Part shown: positions 24,726-35,651 of the stretch, piece after piece
Layout of the letters: each line of letters begins with the position of its first letter
How positions within the stretch are numbered: position 1 is the first letter of the stretch
From: Zea mays
Taxonomy: Eukaryota; Streptophyta; Magnoliopsida; Poales; Poaceae
DNA length: 64,000 nt
Assembly (NCBI RefSeq): GCF_902167145.1
Contig: NC_050105.1
Location: 139,361,988-139,425,987 of the forward strand
Reading direction: 5' to 3'
The notes under the pieces: model-generated
Told to the model about the DNA's origin: nothing
The model's database searches: none
The model's input: the letters and a program-made list of their open reading frames with translations, nothing else
Made by a program: the position numbers and the translations under genes

Positions 24726-26038
24726 TGAAAGGGAATTAGGCTTACACCTAGTTCCTAAATGATTTTGGTGGTTGAATTGCCCAACACAAATAATTGGACT
24801 AACTAGTTTGCTCTAGTGAATAAGTTATACAGGTGTAAAAGGTTCACACTTAGCCAATAAAAAGATCAAGTATTGGATTCAACCAAGGAGCAAAGGGGCA
24901 ACCGAAGGCACCTCTGGTCTGAGGGCACCGGACTGTCCGGTGTACACCGGACAGTGTCCGGTGCACCAGAGGACTCCAACTCAAACTTGCCACCTTCGGG
25001 AATTTCCAGAGGCACTCCGCTATAATTCACCGGACTGTCCGGTGTACACCGGACAGTGTCCCGTGCTCCAAGGAAGAGCCGCCTCAGGAACTCGCCAGCC
25101 TCGGGAAAACGCAGCGGCTGCTCCGCTATAATTCACCGGACTGTCCGGTGTACACCGGACTGTCCGGTGAACCAGCAGAGCAACGACTACTTCGCGCCAA
25201 CGGTCACCTGCAGGCGCATTTAATGCGCGCCAGAAGCGCGCAGAAGTCAGGCACGCCCATACTGGCGCACCGGACATTGAACAGTACATGTCCGGTGTGC
25301 ACCGGACATCCAGACGGGCCCAGAAGACAGAAGCTCCAACGGTCGGAATCCAACGGCATTGGTGACGTGGCTGGCGCACCGGACATGTCCGGTGTGCACC
25401 GGACTGTCCGGTGCACCATACGACAGACAGCCTCCACCAACGGTCAAGTTTGGTGGTTGGGGCTATAAATACCCCAACCACCCCACCATTCATTGCATCC
25501 AAGTTTTCCAGCTTCCAACCACTATACAAGAGCTAGCATTCATTGCAAAGCACACCAAAAGAGATCAAATCCTCTCCCAACTCCACACAAAGCCTTAGTG
25601 ACTAGAGAGAGTGATTTGTAGTGTTCATTTGAGCTCTTGCGCTTGGATCGCATTCTTTTCTTTCGCATTCTTTCTTGTGATCAAACACTCACTTGTAATT
25701 GAGGCAAGAGACACCAATTGTGTGGTGGTCCTTGCGGGAAGTTTGATTCCCAAGTGATTTGAGAAGAGAAGCTCACTCGGTCCGAAGGACCGTTTGAGAG
25801 AGGGAAGGGTTGAAAGAGACCCGGCCTTTGTGGCCTCCTCAATGGGGAGTAGGTTTGAAAGAACCGAACCTCGGTAAAACAAATCCACGTGTCTCACTTC
25901 ATTATTCGCTTGCGATTTGTTTTCACGCCCTCTCTCGCGGACTCGTTTCTATTTCTAACGCTAACCCGGCTTGTAGTTGTGTTTATATTTGTAAATTTCA
26001 GTTTCGCCCTATTCACCCCCCCCTCTAGGCGACTATCA
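24726..26038 (+). repeat. 3' LTR of element D
   Basis: 1313 bp and uninterrupted. Palindromes are mainly between 24925 and 25415, TATAAATA near 25464 inside the inverted repeat, U5 end GCGACTATCA. It shows what the split 5' LTR looked like before B inserted. Confidence 0.94.
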
Positions 26039-26328
26039 GGACTGAATGGAGGCGGTCGCGCCGCTGGCAACATAGGAAACGCAGCCGCGCAGGTTTGCGA
26101 AATAATTGAAAGCGTCTATGTTCTCGTGACTTGAGCGACTGAGGGAGGCCGCCAGCACCAGGCTCAATCGGTGCAAGCAGGAGGTCTTCTGGGTCACATT
26201 TTTAGGCTAAAATATATTTTGGTCTAGATTTTTTGGTAGAAAAAGACATATATACATGTATAAGAGGATTTTCGTGTTGCGCCCTGGGCCACGGCCCAGG
26301 TGGCCCGGGGCCCATATCCGCCCCTGAC
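26039..26328. mobile_element. Host stretch ending in a hAT-like terminus
   Basis: After the GGACT duplication the sequence is unrecognised, then ends with GGCCCATATCCGCCCCTG. Its reverse complement starts CAGGGGCGGATATGG, a typical hAT end (compare 53485 and 52709). The other terminus is not visible and may lie beyond element A, outside the window. Confidence 0.4.
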
Positions 26329-27164
26329 GACATCAAACATGTCCGATGTGCACCAAATATGGGACACCAGACAGGAGTGTGACATGTTACCAGAGGGACA
26401 ACATCGATGTGTTCAGTGTGCATCGGATATGGTGCACCAGACATTGTGCCCAGAAAGAGTTGTAGACTGTCGTGAGAGCTTATACACTCAGTAGGTTTGT
26501 CTGATGAGGCACCAAACATCATAAGATACGAGTTCGGTGTAGCCGTGTAGGAGGTTGGTGTAAACAAAACATGTCAAGCGCCCTATAAAAGTTGAGTGGA
26601 GAGGCAACGACTAGTGCTTTACCTTGGAGCCATATGTACCTCTCTATCTCATTCATTTGAAATCTCTTGCCCATTTGTTGGGCTAAAGAAACATATCGAA
26701 GTGAAAGGGGGAGCTTTTGCCTAGTGAGCTGATTGAGATTTGGTAATAGCGAGACTAGTGGTCTCATTAGTGCGTTGAGAGTAGTATGTGTGCATCCATC
26801 GTTCTCATTAATTAGTCTTGGTTAGTTAAAATGATAGTTTGTGCTATGTGTGTTTTAAGATTTTTTCCCCGGAGCCCTGGACTGCACTGAAATGTGTCCC
26901 GAGTTGTAGCTAGCTAGGGTGCTAAGTTCACCTAACGCTGCACTATGGAGTTTTGGATCGGAAATTGGAATGGTGACTTCTCTGAGACCCGCATGTAGCT
27001 GCCGGTTAGTGGTTGGACGGATGCCAAAATCTAGTACCTAGGGTGCTAGTGGTGGTTATTAAGAATCTATGTCAGACAACTGTCCGAAAGGATCTAAGAG
27101 AAGATGTCATTAGTGATGCACATGAAAAGTTAATCATGCAGCTGGTTGTTCGGCTATACAACTA
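26329..27164. repeat. Old degenerate LTR-like sequence
   Basis: Contains decayed versions of the LTR palindromes (CATGTCCGATGTGCACC, ATGGTGCACCAGACA), then CCCTATAAAAG near 26580, and later GAGCCCTGGACTGCACTG. No coding capacity. Best read as a remnant of an older LTR whose ends I cannot place. Confidence 0.35.
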
Positions 27165-27533
27165 TACTCCCTCCGGTGCAGTAAAGGAAGTCATTCTGCG
27201 TGTGACCGAACATGCACAAAAGAAGTCGTAGCACGCGTGCAGTGGGTCTAGAATTTGGATGTCACTGCCCCTGAGTAATTGCATCGCCCGTTGCTTCGTT
27301 TTCTGCGTCGCCCGTTGCCATGCATTAACACCACACGCCATGCATTATTACTCCGTCTTGCATGCAAACACCGCACGATGCAAGGAAACCAACGTGATGC
27401 ATTAACGCCCACGCCAAACATTTAAACCCCGCGCGCCTGACATGCAAACACCGCACGACTCTGCTCGCGTCTCGCATTCGCTTCGCCTTCCTTGCTCGCG
27501 TCTCGCATTCGCTTTCCTTGCTCGCGCCTCGCC

Positions 27534-27980
27534 ATGGACTCCGACTCTGCGCTCGCCGTGGCCAGGGATGACGTCTCGTCCTCGCTGGACTCCGAGATGT
27601 CGCTGGACTCCGTCGCGTCTGACTCAGAATCCACGCTGGACTCCTTCGAGCTCGCGATGGACTCAGCAGCAGAGGAGGTCGCGCCGGACTCCTTCGAGCT
27701 CACGCTGGACTCCTTCGAGCTCGTGCCGGACTCAGCAGCAGAGGAGGTCGCGCCGAAGGCCAAGTCCGGCGAGCTAGAGCTCGGCCCATTTCTATGTGGT
27801 AGCTGCGGCGTCGTCCATGACAACCGTGCATCGTGGAACCGTGTGCACTCGACATTTCGTCCATGCTCTCGCTGCGGTGTCATCAACAAGGACAACCTAA
27901 TCGACGCCCTTCTTCACGGTGCACAAGAGTGGGACTGCAAGCCCGAGTGCGACGGCAAAGCATCAGTAAGTTCATGCTAA
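27534..27980 (+). CDS. Small acidic, Cys-rich protein inside the MLE (unknown function)
   Basis: 148-residue ORF with a strong start context (GCCATGG). The N-terminal half is Asp/Glu/Ser-rich and contains an imperfect 69-bp tandem duplication (LDSFEL...DSAAEEVAP twice, DNA from about 27636 and 27705). The C-terminal half has spaced CxxC pairs (CGSCG, CSRCG) plus CKPEC, suggesting zinc binding; I do not recognise the family. A good donor (TCA/GTAAGTT at 27967) and an acceptor (CTACAATGCAG ending 28075) could remove an intron of about 109 nt and end the protein at 28083 after two more codons. It is antisense to, and convergent with, the last transposase exon. It could be a captured host gene fragment or a second MLE gene. 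GC-rich compared with its surroundings. Confidence 0.5.
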   Translation: MDSDSALAVARDDVSSSLDSEMSLDSVASDSESTLDSFELAMDSAAEEVAPDSFELTLDSFELVPDSAAEEVAPKAKSGELELGPFLCGSCGVVHDNRASWNRVHSTFRPCSRCGVINKDNLIDALLHGAQEWDCKPECDGKASVSSC

Positions 27981-28064
27981 GATCGAAATGTTCACGTTAC
28001 AACATGCTAATCAAACATGCTAAGATCTAAATGACATTGTTGCCTCTAACTAGCATATTTCTCC

Positions 28065-28277
28065 CTACAATGCAGCAAGTGTAGCCTCAGCTTCATGTAG
28101 CAAAGATGGTGGACAAGGAATACAAGTTGGCAGCCTCTCCTGTCTTTCTAATGTAGCCATATTCATGTGCGGGATTTTGTAGTTGTTGCAGCCTTTCTTC
28201 TTCATTGCTTCGAATAAAACAGTTTGTAGTGTGACAAAAATGTGATTTGCTTTGTGTGGACAAAACTCCATGAAAGC
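28065..28277 (-). CDS. MLE transposase, exon 3 (C terminus), cut off by element C
   Basis: Encodes 70 residues ending in a stop at 28065-28067. It starts AFMEFCPHKANHIFVTLQTV and continues through NNYKIPHM, the usual C terminus of plant mariner-like transposases. Its first base (28277) belongs to the CCTAC duplication made by element C. It is in phase with exon 2 (37892-39018) if the intron 37811-37891 is removed; the three exons total 486 codons including the stop. Confidence 0.85.
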   Translation of the reverse strand, partial: AFMEFCPHKANHIFVTLQTVLFEAMKKKGCNNYKIPHMNMATLERQERLPTCIPCPPSLLHEAEATLAAL

Positions 28278-28281
28278 CTAC

Positions 28282-29605
28282 TGAAAGGGAATTAGGCTTA
28301 CACCTAGTTCCTAAATAATTTTGGTGGTTGAATTGCCCAACACAAATCTTTGGACTAACTAGTTTGCCCAAGTGTATAGATTATACAGGTGTAAAAGGTT
28401 CACACTCAGCCAATAAAAAGACCAAGTTTTGGATTCAATAAAGGAGCAAAGGGGCAACCGAGGGCACCCCTGGTCTGGCGCACCGGACTGTCCGGTGTGC
28501 CACCGGACAGTGAACAGTACCTGTCCGGTGCGCCAGGGGACTCAGACTCAAACTCTTCACCCTCGGGATTTCTCGGAAGCCGGCGCGCTATAATTCACCG
28601 GACTGTCCGGTGTGCACCGGACATGTCCGGTGCTCCAAGGAAGCGCGGCCTCCGGAACTCGCCAGCCTCGGTTTCGCGTGGCAGCCGCTCCGCTAAAATT
28701 CACCGGACTGTCCGGTGTGCACCGGACTGTCCGGTGTGCCAGCGGAGCAACGGCTCTCTTCGGCGCCAACGGCTCTCTGCGGTGCATTTAATGCGCGCGC
28801 AGCGCGCGCAGACGTCAGACTTGCCCATACCGGTGCACCGGACATCAAACAGTACATGTCCGGTGTGCACCGGACACTCAGGAGGGCCCACAAGTCAGAA
28901 GCTCCAACGGCTAGAATCCAACGGCAGTGATGACGTGGCAGGGGCACCGGACTGTCCGGTGTGCACCGGACTGTCCGGTGCGCCATCGAGCAGAAGCCTC
29001 CAGCCAACGGTCAAGTTTGGTGGTTGGGGCTATAAATACCCCAACCACCCCACCATTCATTGCATCCAAGTTTTCCACTTCTCAACTACTACAAGAGCTC
29101 TAGGCATTCAATTCTAGACACATTCAAAGAGATCAAATCCTCTCCAATTCCACACAAAACCCTAGTGACTAGAGAGAGTGATTTGCCGTGTTCATTTGAG
29201 CTCTTGCGCTTGGATTGCTTCTTTTCTTTCTCACTTGTTCTTAAGACTATAACTCCATTGTAATCAAGGCAAGAGGCACCAATTGTGTGGTGGCCCTTGC
29301 GGGGAAGTTTTGTTCCCGGCTTTGATTAGAGAAGAGAAGCTCACTCGGTCCGAGGGACCATTTGAGAGAGGGAAGGGTTGAAAGAGACCCGGCCTTTGTG
29401 GCCTCCTCAACGGGGAGTAGGTTTGCAAGAACCGAACCTCGGTAAAACAAATCTCCGTGTCTCTCTTGCTTATTCGCTTGGGATTTGTTTTGCGCCCTCT
29501 CTCTCGGACTCATTTATATTTCTAACGCTAACCCGGCTTGTAGTTGTGTTTATATTTGTAAAATTCAGTTTCGCCCTATTCACCCCCCCCTCTAGGCGAC
29601 TATCA
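28282..29605 (+). repeat. 5' LTR of element C
   Basis: 1324 bp. About ten palindromic sites of the CACCGGACTGTCCGGTG type lie between 28481 and 28980, all upstream of the TATA box, some with arms split by a spacer (28501-28530, 28836-28865). Downstream come the GGTCCGAGGGACC hairpin, the CTCAACGGGGAG block and the U5 end GGCGACTATCA. Confidence 0.95.
29019..29049 (+). promoter_or_regulatory. LTR promoter TATA box in the loop of a perfect inverted repeat
   Basis: GGTGGTTGGGG (29019-29029) and CCCCAACCACC (29039-29049) are perfect 11-bp inverted arms; the 9-base loop is CTATAAATA. The same layout occurs in the 3' LTR (37223-37253), in both LTRs of D and, reversed, in B. Likely the Pol II core promoter of the element. 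Confidence 0.75.
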
Positions 29606-29607
29606 AT

Positions 29608-29619
29608 TGGTATCAGAGC
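29608..29619 (+). other. Primer binding site of element C
   Basis: TGGTATCAGAGC, complementary to the 3' end of initiator tRNA-Met, two bases after the LTR. Confidence 0.92.
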
Positions 29620-29653
29620 CCGGTGCTTCATTAGAGCCTAACCGCTCGAAGTG

Positions 29654-32341
29654 ATGTCGGGAGATCACGCCAAGAAGGAGATGGAGACCGGCGAAAAGCC
29701 CACTACAAGCCACGGGAGCACTTCATCGGAAGAGTCCCGCACCAAAAGGAGGGAGAAGAAGAAGAGCTCCTCCAACAAAGGGAAGGAGAAGAAATCTTCT
29801 TCTCATCACAAAGAGAAGAAGGAAAAATCTTCTTCCCACAAGCCGCATCGGAAAGGCGACAAGCACAAGAGGATGAGGAAGGTGGTCTACTACGAGACCG
29901 ACACTTCATCAACATCGACCTCCGACTCCGATGCGCCCTCTGTCACTTCTAAGCGCCAAGAGCGCAAGAAGTATAGTAAGATCCCCCTACGCTACCCTCG
30001 CATTTCCAAACATACACCTTTACTTTCCGTCCCATTAGGCAAACCACCAACTTTTGATGGTGAAGATTACGCTAGGTGGAGCGATTTAATGCGATTTCAT
30101 CTAATCTCGCTCCACAAAAGCATATGGGATGTTGTTGAGTTTGGTGCGCAGGTACCATCCGTAGGGGATGAAAACTATGATGAGGATGAGGTGGCCCAAA
30201 TCGAGCACTTCAACTCTCAAGCCACAACCATACTCCTTGCCTCTCTAAGCAAGGAAGAATACAACAAAGTGCAAGGGTTGAAAAATGCAAAGGAGATTTG
30301 GGATGTGCTCAAAACTGCGCACGAGGGAGATGAGCTCACCAAGATCACCAAGCGGGAAACAATCGAGGGGGAGCTCGGTCGGTTCCGGCTTCACAAAGGG
30401 GAGGAGCCACAACACATGTACAACCGGCTCAAGACTTTGGTAAATCAAGTGCGCAACCTCGGGAGCAAGAAGTGGGACGACCACGAAGTGGTAAATGTTA
30501 TTTTAAGATCTCTTATTTTTCTTAATCCCACTCAAGTTCAATTGATTCGTGGCAATCCTAGATATACTAAAATGACCCCCGAGGAAGTCATCGGGCATTT
30601 TGTAAGTTTTGAGTGCATGATAGAAGGCTCGAGGAAAATCAACGAGCTTGGCGACACATCCGAAGCTCAACCCGTTGCATTCAAGGCAACGGAGGAGAAG
30701 AAGGAGGAGGCTACACCAAGTCGACAACCAATCGACGCCTCCAAGCTCGACAATGAGGAAATGGCGCTCGTCATCAAGAGCTTCCGCCAAATCCTCAAAC
30801 AAAGGAGGGGGAAAGACTACAAGTCCCGCTCCAAGAAAGTTTGCTACAAGTGTGGTAAGCCCGGTCATTTTATTGCTAAATGTCCTATATCTAGTGACAG
30901 TGACCGAGGTGACGACAAGAAGGGGAGACGAAAGGAAAAGAAGAGGTATTACAAGAAGAAGGGCGGCGATGCCCATGTTTGTCGCGAGTGGGACTCCGAC
31001 GAGAGCTCAAGCGACTCCTCCGACGACGAGGACGCCGCCAACATCGCCGTCACCAAGGGACTCCTCTTCCCCAACGTCGGCCACAAGTGCCTCATGGCAA
31101 AGGACGGCAAAAAGAAGGTTAAATCTAAATCCTCCACTAAATATGAATCCTCTAGTGATGACAATGCTAGTGATGAGGAAGATAATTTGCGTTCCCTTTT
31201 TGCCAACCTTAACATAGCTCAAAAAGAAAAATTGAATGAATTGGTTAGTGCTATTCATGAAAAGGACGACCTTTTGGATTCCCAAGAGGATTGTCTAATT
31301 AAAGAAAACAAAAAACATGTTAAGGTTAAAAAGGCTTATGCTCTAGAAGTAGAAAAATGTGAAAAATTATCTAGTGAGCTAAGCACTTGCCGTGAAATAA
31401 TTGACAACCTTAGGAATGAAAATGCTATTTTAAGTGCTAAGGTTGATTCTCATGTTTGTGATGTTTCAATTTCCACTCCTAGAGATAATAATGATGATTT
31501 GTTTGCTAGGATTGAAGAATTGAACATTTCTCTTGCTAGCCTTAGAGTAGAAAATGAAAAGTTGATTACTAAGGCTAAAGAACTAGATGTTTGCAATGTT
31601 ACAATTTCTGACCTTAGAACTAAAAATGATATGCTGCATGCTAAGGTTGTAGAATTAAAATCTTGCAAACCCTCTACATCTATTGTTGAGCATGTATCTA
31701 TTTGTACTAGATGTAGAAATGTTGATATTGATGCTATTCATGATCACATGATTTTAATTAAGCAACAAAATGATCATATAGCTAAACTAGATGCTAAAAT
31801 TGCCGAGCACAACTTAGAAAATGAGAAATTTAAATTTGCTCGTAGCATGCTTTATAATGGGAGACACCCTGGCATCAAGGATGGCATTGGCTTCCAAAGG
31901 GGAGACAATGTCAAACTTAATGCCCCTCCTAAGAACTTGTCTAACTTTGTTAAGGGCAAAGCTCCCATGCCTCAGGATAACGAGGGTTACATTTTATACC
32001 CTGCCGGCTATCCTGAGAGCAAAATTAGGAAGATTCATTCTAGGAAGTCTCACTCTGGCCCTAATCATGCTTTTATGTATAAGGGTGAGACATCTAGTTC
32101 TAGGCAACCAACCCATGCTAAGTTGCCTAAGAAGAAAATTCCTAATGCATCAAATGATCATGCCATTTCATTTAAAACTTTTGATGCATCTTATGTGCTT
32201 ACTAGCAAATCCGGCAAGGTAGTTGCCAAATTTGTTGGGGGCAAACACAAGGGCTCCAAGACTTGTGTTTGGGTACCCAAAGTTCTTGTTTCTAATGCCA
32301 AAGGACCCAAAACCGTTTGGGTACCTAAAGTCAAGAACTAA
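29654..32341 (+). CDS. Gag of element C (intact)
   Basis: 895-residue Gag, start MSGDHAKKEME at the ATG 34 bases after the primer site. Order of parts: Lys/Ser-rich N terminus; capsid-like region with PLGKPPTFDGEDYARW and the UBN2-type helical domain (about 100-330); CCHC knuckle CYKCGKPGHFIAKC (near 400); acidic DSDESSSDSSDDEDAAN; a long Asn/Glu/Leu-rich coiled coil (about 520-720); and a basic C terminus with KTCVWVPK and KTVWVPK motifs. It assembles the particle and binds RNA. No stop or frameshift, and very close to Gag of D. The C-terminal codons overlap the putative junction intron (32273-32354). Confidence 0.96.
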   Translation: MSGDHAKKEMETGEKPTTSHGSTSSEESRTKRREKKKSSSNKGKEKKSSSHHKEKKEKSSSHKPHRKGDKHKRMRKVVYYETDTSSTSTSDSDAPSVTSKRQERKKYSKIPLRYPRISKHTPLLSVPLGKPPTFDGEDYARWSDLMRFHLISLHKSIWDVVEFGAQVPSVGDENYDEDEVAQIEHFNSQATTILLASLSKEEYNKVQGLKNAKEIWDVLKTAHEGDELTKITKRETIEGELGRFRLHKGEEPQHMYNRLKTLVNQVRNLGSKKWDDHEVVNVILRSLIFLNPTQVQLIRGNPRYTKMTPEEVIGHFVSFECMIEGSRKINELGDTSEAQPVAFKATEEKKEEATPSRQPIDASKLDNEEMALVIKSFRQILKQRRGKDYKSRSKKVCYKCGKPGHFIAKCPISSDSDRGDDKKGRRKEKKRYYKKKGGDAHVCREWDSDESSSDSSDDEDAANIAVTKGLLFPNVGHKCLMAKDGKKKVKSKSSTKYESSSDDNASDEEDNLRSLFANLNIAQKEKLNELVSAIHEKDDLLDSQEDCLIKENKKHVKVKKAYALEVEKCEKLSSELSTCREIIDNLRNENAILSAKVDSHVCDVSISTPRDNNDDLFARIEELNISLASLRVENEKLITKAKELDVCNVTISDLRTKNDMLHAKVVELKSCKPSTSIVEHVSICTRCRNVDIDAIHDHMILIKQQNDHIAKLDAKIAEHNLENEKFKFARSMLYNGRHPGIKDGIGFQRGDNVKLNAPPKNLSNFVKGKAPMPQDNEGYILYPAGYPESKIRKIHSRKSHSGPNHAFMYKGETSSSRQPTHAKLPKKKIPNASNDHAISFKTFDASYVLTSKSGKVVAKFVGGKHKGSKTCVWVPKVLVSNAKGPKTVWVPKVKN

Positions 32342-32354
32342 AATTGTTTTGTAG
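32273..32354 (+). other. Putative 82-nt intron at the gag/pol junction (element C)
   Basis: GTACCC donor inside the first WVPK codons, acceptor ATTGTTTTGTAG. Phase 0 on both sides, so splicing would remove the gag stop and shift into the pol frame. About 60 percent A+T with a CTAAT branch-point-like word. Confidence 0.5.
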
Positions 32355-35300
32355 GTTTATGCATCCGGGGGCTCAAGTTGGATACTCGATAGCGGGTGCA
32401 CAAACCACATGACAGGGGAGAAAAGGATGTTCTCCTCATATGAGAAAAACCAAGATCCCCAACGAGCTATCACATTCGGGGATGGAAATCAAGGTTTGGT
32501 CAAAGGTCTTGGTAAAATTGCTATATCTCCTGACCATTCCATTTCCAATGTTTTTCTTGTAGATTCCTTAGATTACAACTTGCTTTCCGTTTCTCAATTA
32601 TGTCAAATGGGCTACAACTGTCTATTCACTGATGTTGGTGTCACTGTTTTTAGAAGAAGTAATGATTCAATAGCATTTAAGGGAGTGTTAGAGGGTCAGC
32701 TATACTTGGTAGATTTTGATAGAGCTGAACTCGACACTTGCTTAATTGCTAAGACTAACATGGGTTGGCTCTGGCATCGTCGACTAGCCCATGTTGGGAT
32801 GAAGAATCTTCATAAGCTTCTAAAGGGAGAGCACATTTTAGGATTAACAAATGTTCATTTTGAGAAAGACAGGATTTGTAGCGCATGCCAGGCAGGGAAG
32901 CAAGTTGGAGTCCATCACCCACACAAGAACATCATGACGACCGACAGGCCGCTTGAGCTACTCCACATGGATCTATTCGGCCCGATTGCTTACATAAGCA
33001 TCGGCGGGAGTAAGTATTGTCTTGTTATTGTGGATGATTATTCTCGCTTCACTTGGGTATTCTTTTTACAGGAAAAATCTCAAACCCAAGAGACCTTAAA
33101 GGGATTCTTGAGACGAGCTCAAAATGAGTTCGGCTTAAGGATCAAGAAAATAAGAAGCGACAACGGGACGGAGTTCAAGAACTCTCAAATTGAAGGCTTC
33201 CTTGAGGAGGAGGGCATCAAGCATGAGTTCTCCTCTCCCTACACGCCACAACAAAATGGTGTAGTGGAGAGGAAGAATCGAACTCTATTGGACATGGCAA
33301 GAACCATGCTTGATGAGTACAAGACACCGGACCGGTTTTGGGCCGAAGCGGTCAACACCGCCTGCTACGCCATCAACCGGTTATATCTTCACCGAATCCT
33401 CAAGAAGACATCATATGAACTCCTAACCGGTAAAAAGCCCAACATTTCATATTTTAGAGTTTTTGGTAGCAAATGCTTCATTCTTATTAAAAGAGGTAGA
33501 AAATCTAAATTTGCTCCTAAAACTGTAGAAGGCTTTTTACTTGGTTATGACTCAAACACAAGGGCATATAGGGTCTTTAACAAGTCCACTGGACTAGTTG
33601 AAGTCTCTTGTGACGTTGTGTTTGATGAAACTAACGGCTCTCAAGTAGAGCAAGTTGATCTTGATGAGATAGGTGAAGAACAGGCTCCATGCATCGCGCT
33701 AAGGAACATGTCCATCGGGGATGTGTGTCCTAAGGAATCCGAAGAGCCTCCAAGTACACAAGATCAACCATCCTCCTCCATGCAAGCATCTCCACCAACT
33801 CAAAATGAGGATGAGGCTCAAAATGATGAAGAGCAAAATCAAGAAGACGAGCCACCTCAAGATGATAGCAATGATCAAGGGGGAGATACAAATGATCAAG
33901 AAAAGGAGGATGAGGAAGAACCAAGACCGCCACACCCAAGAGTCCACCAAGCAATCCAACGAGATCACCCCGTCGACACCATCCTCGGCGACATTCATAA
34001 GGGGGTAACTACTCGATCTCGGGTTGCTCATTTTTGTGAACATTACTCTTTTGTTTCCTCTATTGAGCCACACAGGGTAGAGGAAGCTCTCCAAGATTCG
34101 GATTGGGTGGTGGCGATGCAAGAGGAGCTCAACAATTTCACGAGGAATGAGGTCTGGCATTTAGTTCCACGTCCTAACCAAAATGTTGTAGGAACCAAAT
34201 GGGTCTTCCGCAACAAGCAAGATGAGCATGGTGTGGTGACAAGGAACAAAGCTCGACTCGTGGCCAAAGGGTATTCACAAGTCGAAGGTTTGGATTTTGG
34301 TGAAACCTATGCACCCGTAGCTAGGCTTGAGTCAATTCGCATATTATTGGCCTATGCTACTTACCATGGCTTTAAGCTCTATCAAATGGACGTGAAAAGT
34401 GCCTTCCTCAACGGACCAATCAAGGAAGAGGTCTATGTTGAGCAACCTCCCGGCTTTGAAGACAGTGAGTATCCTAATCATGTCTATAGGCTCTCTAAGG
34501 CGCTTTATGGGCTCAAGCAAGCCCCAAGAGCATGGTATGAATGCCTTAGAGATTTCCTTATTGCTAATGGCTTCAAAGTCGGCAAGGCCGATCCTACACT
34601 CTTTACTAAAACTCTTGAAAATGACTTGTTTGTATGCCAAATTTATGTTGATGATATTATATTTGGGTCTACTAACGAGTCTACATGTGAAGAGTTTAGT
34701 AGGATCATGACACAGAAATTCGAGATGTCGATGATGGGGGAGTTGAAGTATTTTCTAGGATTCCAAGTCAAGCAACTCCAAGAGGGCACCTTCATTAGCC
34801 AAACGAAGTACACTCAAGACATTCTTGCTAAGTTTGGGATGAAGGATGCCAAACCCATCAAGACACCCATGGGAACTAATGGGCATCTCGACCTCGACAC
34901 GGGAGGTAAGTCCGTGGATCAAAAGGTATACCGGTCGATGATTGGTTCATTGCTTTATTTATGTGCATCTCGACCGGACATTATGCTTTCCGTTTGCATG
35001 TGTGCAAGATTCCAATCCGACCCTAAGGAATCCCACCTTACGGCCGTAAAACGAATCTTGAGATATTTGGCTTATACCCCTAAGTTTGGGCTTTGGTACC
35101 CTCGGGGATCCACATTTGATTTACTTGGTTGTTCGGATGCCGATTGGGCGGGGTGCAAAATCAATAGGAAGAGCACATCGGGGACTTGCCAGTTCTTGGG
35201 AAGATCCTTGGTGTCTTGGGCTTCAAAGAAGCAAAATTCGGTCGCTCTTTCCACCGCCGAAGCCGAGTACATTGCCGCAGGACATTGTTGCGCGCAATTG

Positions 35301-35600
35301 CTTTGGATGAGGCAAACCCTGCGGGACTACGGTTACAAATTAACCAAAGTCCCTTTGCTATGTGATAATGAGAGTGCAATTAAAATGGCCGACAATCCCG
35401 TCGAGCATAGCCGCACTAAGCACATAGCCATTCGGTATCATTTTCTTAGGGATCACCAACAAAAGGGGGATATCGAGATTTCTTACATTAATACTAAAGA
35501 TCAATTAGCCGATATCTTTACCAAGCCACTTGATGAACAATCTTTTACCAGACTTAGGCATGAGCTCAATATTCTTGATTCTAGAAATTTCTTTTGCTAA
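32355..35600 (+). CDS. Pol polyprotein of element C (intact)
   Basis: Open frame from the putative acceptor at 32355; the first ATG is at 32409, giving 1063 residues. Domains in order: aspartic protease ([11 protein letters not shown]); GAG-pre-integrase zinc motif (HRRLAH ... CSACQ); integrase core with [14 protein letters not shown] and NGVVERKNR supplying D, D, E; an acidic linker; RT with [12 protein letters not shown] and [10 protein letters not shown]; RNase H with SDADWAG, STAEAEY and CDNESAIKM. The order protease, integrase, RT, RNase H is Ty1/copia. The ATG at 32409 lies after the protease active site, so an active protease needs fusion to Gag by splicing, frameshifting or another route. 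All catalytic motifs I can check are present. Confidence 0.96.
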   Translation, partial: VYASGGSSWILDSGCTNHMTGEKRMFSSYEKNQDPQRAITFGDGNQGLVKGLGKIAISPDHSISNVFLVDSLDYNLLSVSQLCQMGYNCLFTDVGVTVFRRSNDSIAFKGVLEGQLYLVDFDRAELDTCLIAKTNMGWLWHRRLAHVGMKNLHKLLKGEHILGLTNVHFEKDRICSACQAGKQVGVHHPHKNIMTTDRPLELLHMDLFGPIAYISIGGSKYCLVIVDDYSRFTWVFFLQEKSQTQETLKGFLRRAQNEFGLRIKKIRSDNGTEFKNSQIEGFLEEEGIKHEFSSPYTPQQNGVVERKNRTLLDMARTMLDEYKTPDRFWAEAVNTACYAINRLYLHRILKKTSYELLTGKKPNISYFRVFGSKCFILIKRGRKSKFAPKTVEGFLLGYDSNTRAYRVFNKSTGLVEVSCDVVFDETNGSQVEQVDLDEIGEEQAPCIALRNMSIGDVCPKESEEPPSTQDQPSSSMQASPPTQNEDEAQNDEEQNQEDEPPQDDSNDQGGDTNDQEKEDEEEPRPPHPRVHQAIQRDHPVDTILGDIHKGVTTRSRVAHFCEHYSFVSSIEPHRVEEALQDSDWVVAMQEELNNFTRNEVWHLVPRPNQNVVGTKWVFRNKQDEHGVVTRNKARLVAKGYSQVEGLDFGETYAPVARLESIRILLAYATYHGFKLYQMDVKSAFLNGPIKEEVYVEQPPGFEDSEYPNHVYRLSKALYGLKQAPRAWYECLRDFLIANGFKVGKADPTLFTKTLENDLFVCQIYVDDIIFGSTNESTCEEFSRIMTQKFEMSMMGELKYFLGFQVKQLQEGTFISQTKYTQDILAKFGMKDAKPIKTPMGTNGHLDLDTGGKSVDQKVYRSMIGSLLYLCASRPDIMLSVCMCARFQSDPKESHLTAVKRILRYLAYTPKFGLWYPRGSTFDLLGCSDADWAGCKINRKSTSGTCQFLGRSLVSWASKKQNSVALSTAEAEYIAAGHCCAQLLWMRQTLRDYGYKLTKVPLLCDNESAIKMADNPVEHSRTKHIAIRYHFLRDHQQKGDIEISYINTKDQLADIFTKPLDEQSFTRLRHELNILDSRNFFC

Positions 35601-35651
35601 GCTTGCACACATAGCTCATTTGAATACCTTTGATCATATCTCTTCTATATG

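Larger units (their letters stand above)
6975..26038 (+). mobile_element. Element D: full-length Ji/Opie-type Sirevirus, with B nested in its 5' LTR
   Basis: Both ends are defined: TGAAAGGGAATTAGG at 6975 and GCGACTATCA ending at 26038, flanked by the 5-bp duplication GGACT (6970-6974 and 26039-26043). The 5' LTR is interrupted at 7510 by element B and resumes at 17122. Its gag is open but pol has four nonsense codons, so D is no longer autonomous. By eye its two LTRs differ at about a dozen sites plus a 19-bp indel, roughly 1 percent. Confidence 0.95.

Noticed and set aside
28481..28980. Regularly spaced palindromes that look like a CRISPR or tandem array.
   Set aside because: Spacing and spacers are irregular, they recur in every LTR, and the genome is plant nuclear; they are known Sirevirus LTR inverted repeats.
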